21,951 nt of DNA from Tubiluchus corallicola (lineage: Eukaryota > Priapulida > Priapulimorpha > Priapulimorphida > Tubiluchidae), in the NCBI GenBank assembly GCA_030141605.1, contig JAQGDQ010001894.1, forward strand, positions 1 to 21,951. The letters run 5' to 3'. This document shows positions 19,713 through 21,951 of this stretch, piece by piece. Below the pieces are notes generated by a model. The model did no database searches, was not told the origin of the DNA, and worked only from the letters and a program-made list of their open reading frames with translations. Each line of letters begins with the position of its first letter. Position 1 is the first letter of the stretch. Made by a program: the position numbers and the translations under genes.

Positions 19713-20722
19713 ATTTAAATTTTGGTTAAACGGGTTTACACCGGAAATGTTTGATTTAAAATCATGTGACGTTCTAAAATTAACATAAGCAACGTGACTG
19801 GCTAACTTTCAGGCACGTGACGCCATCACTTCTAGTCAAGTGCTGCTACCAGTTCTGTTACCACGTACTCATATCAGAGTTTATTGAAAAGTGACTGGTT
19901 ACCCGTCTACGTATGAGGGTTATTAATAAGCCCTTTCTTAGTTTCACTATGCGCACGTGCAGTTGCTGTAGGTCAAAGTTTATGTGTACCACAGCAGCGC
20001 GTCTTAATTACAACCCTCATGTGACAAGCCCACATGCTCACTGACGATGCAACAACTTCACAAGAGGAGCAAAGTTTGTTCCTCTTTAATGAGAATCTAC
20101 ATTAGCCTCAGCACACCACAAACACTTTGTAAAAGTTTCTAAAGCATTAGAAATCTAATAATAACATAAGCCCACATGCTCACTGACGATGCAACAACTT
20201 CCCAAAATTATTATAAAATTAAGTCAAGATGCCACGGACAGGACGTGAAATAGGGAAATTAATCTTGATAAAATTCTTTATTTCCTGCTATTATACCACG
20301 TATCTACACCATATTTGGTAAAATGGTAATTGTCATCAGCAGATTAAAATCACCAACCGTTTCATTTAAAGAGACAAGCAAAAGGATTGCCATAAACTTT
20401 ATAATGATATAAACTTTCGGGTATTTGGAAAACATGATGAAGTAAATATTTAATCTTACCTACACAAATTTTTGCACAATTTTGATGACGATAATGATGA
20501 CGATGATTTTGATGATGATAACAGTGATGATTTTCGCAGTAAGCAAGCAAATTAATTCTATGTGTAAATCTACATATTTATAAAACTAGTGTCAGTAAAT
20601 AGAAAAGGAAAGTTTTAAATTATTAACTAATTAATACTTGTTAAATTATTAATACTTAAATTTATTCCCTTGGTTATTTACAATAAACAGCAAAAACACC
20701 AATTTAACAGAAAGAATACAAA
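19713..20722. repeat. 5S array spacer 2, long type (1010 bp)
   Basis: Contains the 508-bp block (19788-20295) absent from spacer 1. Inside the block a 34-bp direct repeat (AAGCCCACATGCTCACTGAC and onward) lies at 20026-20059 and 20168-20201, and a near-perfect palindrome AAGAGGAGCAAAG/TTTGTTCCTCTT at 20062-20086. A GAT-rich patch follows near 20485-20533. Confidence 0.95.
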
Positions 20723-20842
20723 AAGCCTACAGCACCTGGTATTCCCAGGCGGTCACCCATCCAAGTACTAACCAGGCTCTACGCTGCTTAACTTCGGTGA
20801 TCAGACGAGAACCGGTGTTTTCAGCGTGATATGGCCGTAGAC
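20723..20842 (-). rRNA. 5S ribosomal RNA, copy 3
   Basis: A complete 120-nt copy, 1130 bp from copy 2. One difference lies near the 5' end (ATCACGCTGAAAAC instead of ATCACGTTGAAAAC). The upstream TATA-like CATATAAACC and the downstream T-run are both present. Confidence 0.97.
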
Positions 20843-21859
20843 ATTTAAATTTTGTTTAAACGGGTTTATATGGGAAATGTTTAATTTAAAATAATGTGAT
20901 GTGCTAAAGTTAACATAAGCAACGTGATTGGCTAACTTTCAGGCACGTGACACCATCACTTCTAGTCAAGTGCTGCTACCAGTTCTGTTACCACGTACTC
21001 ATATCAGAGTTTATTGAAAAGTGACTGGTTACCCGTCTACGTATGAGGGTTATTAATAAGCCCTTTCATAGTTTCACTATGCGCACGCGCAGTTGCTGTA
21101 GGTCAAAGTTTATGTGTACCACAGCAGCGCGTCTTAATTACAGCCCTCACGTGACAAGCCCACATGCTCACTGACGATGCAACAACTTCCCAACTTCCCA
21201 AGAGGAGCAAAGTTTGTTCCTCTTCAATGAAAATCTACATTAGCCTCAACACACCACAAACACTTTGTAAAAGTTTCTAAAGCATTAGAGATGTAATAAT
21301 AACATAAGCCCACATGCTCACTGACGATGCAACAACTTCCCAAAATTATTATAAAATTAAGTCAAGATGCCACGGACAGGACGTGAAATAGGGAAATTAA
21401 TCTTGATAAAATTCTTTATTTCCAGCTATTATACCACGTATCACACCATATTTGGTAAAATGGTAATTGTCATCAGCAGTTTAAAATCACCAACCGTTTC
21501 ATTTAAAGACACAAGCAAAAGTGTTGCCATAAACTTTATAATGGGATAAACTTTCGGGTATTTGGAAAACATGATGAAGTAAATATTTGATCTTACCTAC
21601 ACAAATGTTTGGACAATTTTGATGACGATACACGATAACGATGACGATGATTTTGATGATGATAACAGTGATGATTTTTGCAGTAAGCAAGCAAATTAAT
21701 TCTACGTGTCAATCTACATATTCATAAAACTAGTGTCAGTAAACAGAAAAGCAAAGCAAAATTTTAAATTATTAACTTATTATTATTAATACTCAAATTT
21801 ATTCCCTTGGTTATTTACAATAAACAGCAAAAACATCAATTTAACAGAAGGAATACAAA
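20843..21859. repeat. 5S array spacer 3, long type (1017 bp)
   Basis: Closely matches spacer 2, with small differences: a tandem duplication of CAACTTCC near 21182-21197, and short indels in the A/T-rich flank near 21750-21790. Both copies of the 34-bp direct repeat and the palindrome are retained. Confidence 0.95.
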
Positions 21860-21951
21860 AAGCCTACAGCACCTGGTATTCCCAGGCGGTCACCCATCCA
21901 AGTACTAACCAGGCTCTACGCTGCTTAACTTCGGTGATCAGACGAGAACCG
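21860..21951 (-). rRNA. 5S ribosomal RNA, copy 4 (5' end beyond the window)
   Basis: The 3' 92 nt of a 120-nt gene; the first ~28 nt are cut by the window edge. The visible part, including the A-box and C-box regions, matches the other copies. It lies 1137 bp from copy 3, showing that the array continues to the right. Confidence 0.95.

Noticed and set aside
19225-21690. Conserved ~62-codon - strand frame in each 5S spacer
   Set aside because: Similarity is explained by recent array homogenisation. The frame overlaps a GAT repeat, and in the second long unit the N-terminal part shifts frame.

Overview
This is eukaryotic nuclear DNA from an animal, probably an aquatic invertebrate. Three things show this: a spliced rhodopsin-class G-protein-coupled receptor gene with GT...AG introns, a tandem array of metazoan-type 5S rRNA genes, and a dense load of microsatellites, minisatellites and small non-autonomous transposons in AT-rich DNA. 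The 5S sequence looks to me like the cnidarian/lophotrochozoan type. I cannot name the phylum with confidence, and there is no bacterial, viral or organellar signature.

Positions 1-9400 hold the 3' part of one receptor gene on the + strand. A short exon (1869-1970) encodes TM2 and the start of extracellular loop 1. A 6.57-kb intron follows (1971-8536), then a long terminal exon (8537-9398) encodes TM3 to TM7 and the cytoplasmic tail. The splice phases match exactly (phase 2 on both sides). The N-terminus and TM1 are not visible and should lie upstream of the window. The receptor is closest by motif to the adenosine/melanocortin (MECA) group but lacks two hallmark residues, so I leave the ligand open. 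The intron holds most of the mobile and satellite DNA: a dispersed ~340-bp repeat, a piggyBac-type MITE with TTAA ends, a ~90-bp tandem repeat, several microsatellites, a 17-bp CpG-rich minisatellite, and a foldback element whose right arm carries a hammerhead-ribozyme-like core. Upstream of the TM2 exon, a 170-bp tandem repeat presents three cryptic splice acceptors.

Positions 9400-18960 show no gene I can support. They hold dispersed repeats shared with other parts of the window, a 96-bp tandem repeat, a CpG-rich near-palindrome containing an NRF1-type site, a 302-bp segment bounded by 21-bp inverted repeats, a direct-repeat-flanked insertion and a degenerate ~20-bp minisatellite. One exon-like fragment (18789-18899) is flagged as speculative.

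Positions 18964-21951 are the edge of a 5S rDNA array on the - strand: three complete 120-nt genes and a fourth cut by the window end. Units are ~1130-1137 bp, except the outermost, which is 629 bp because its spacer lacks a 508-bp block. Part of that block resembles sequence at 14.03-14.10 kb, linking the 5S spacer to a dispersed element. The receptor gene and the 5S array are neighbours with no visible functional connection.
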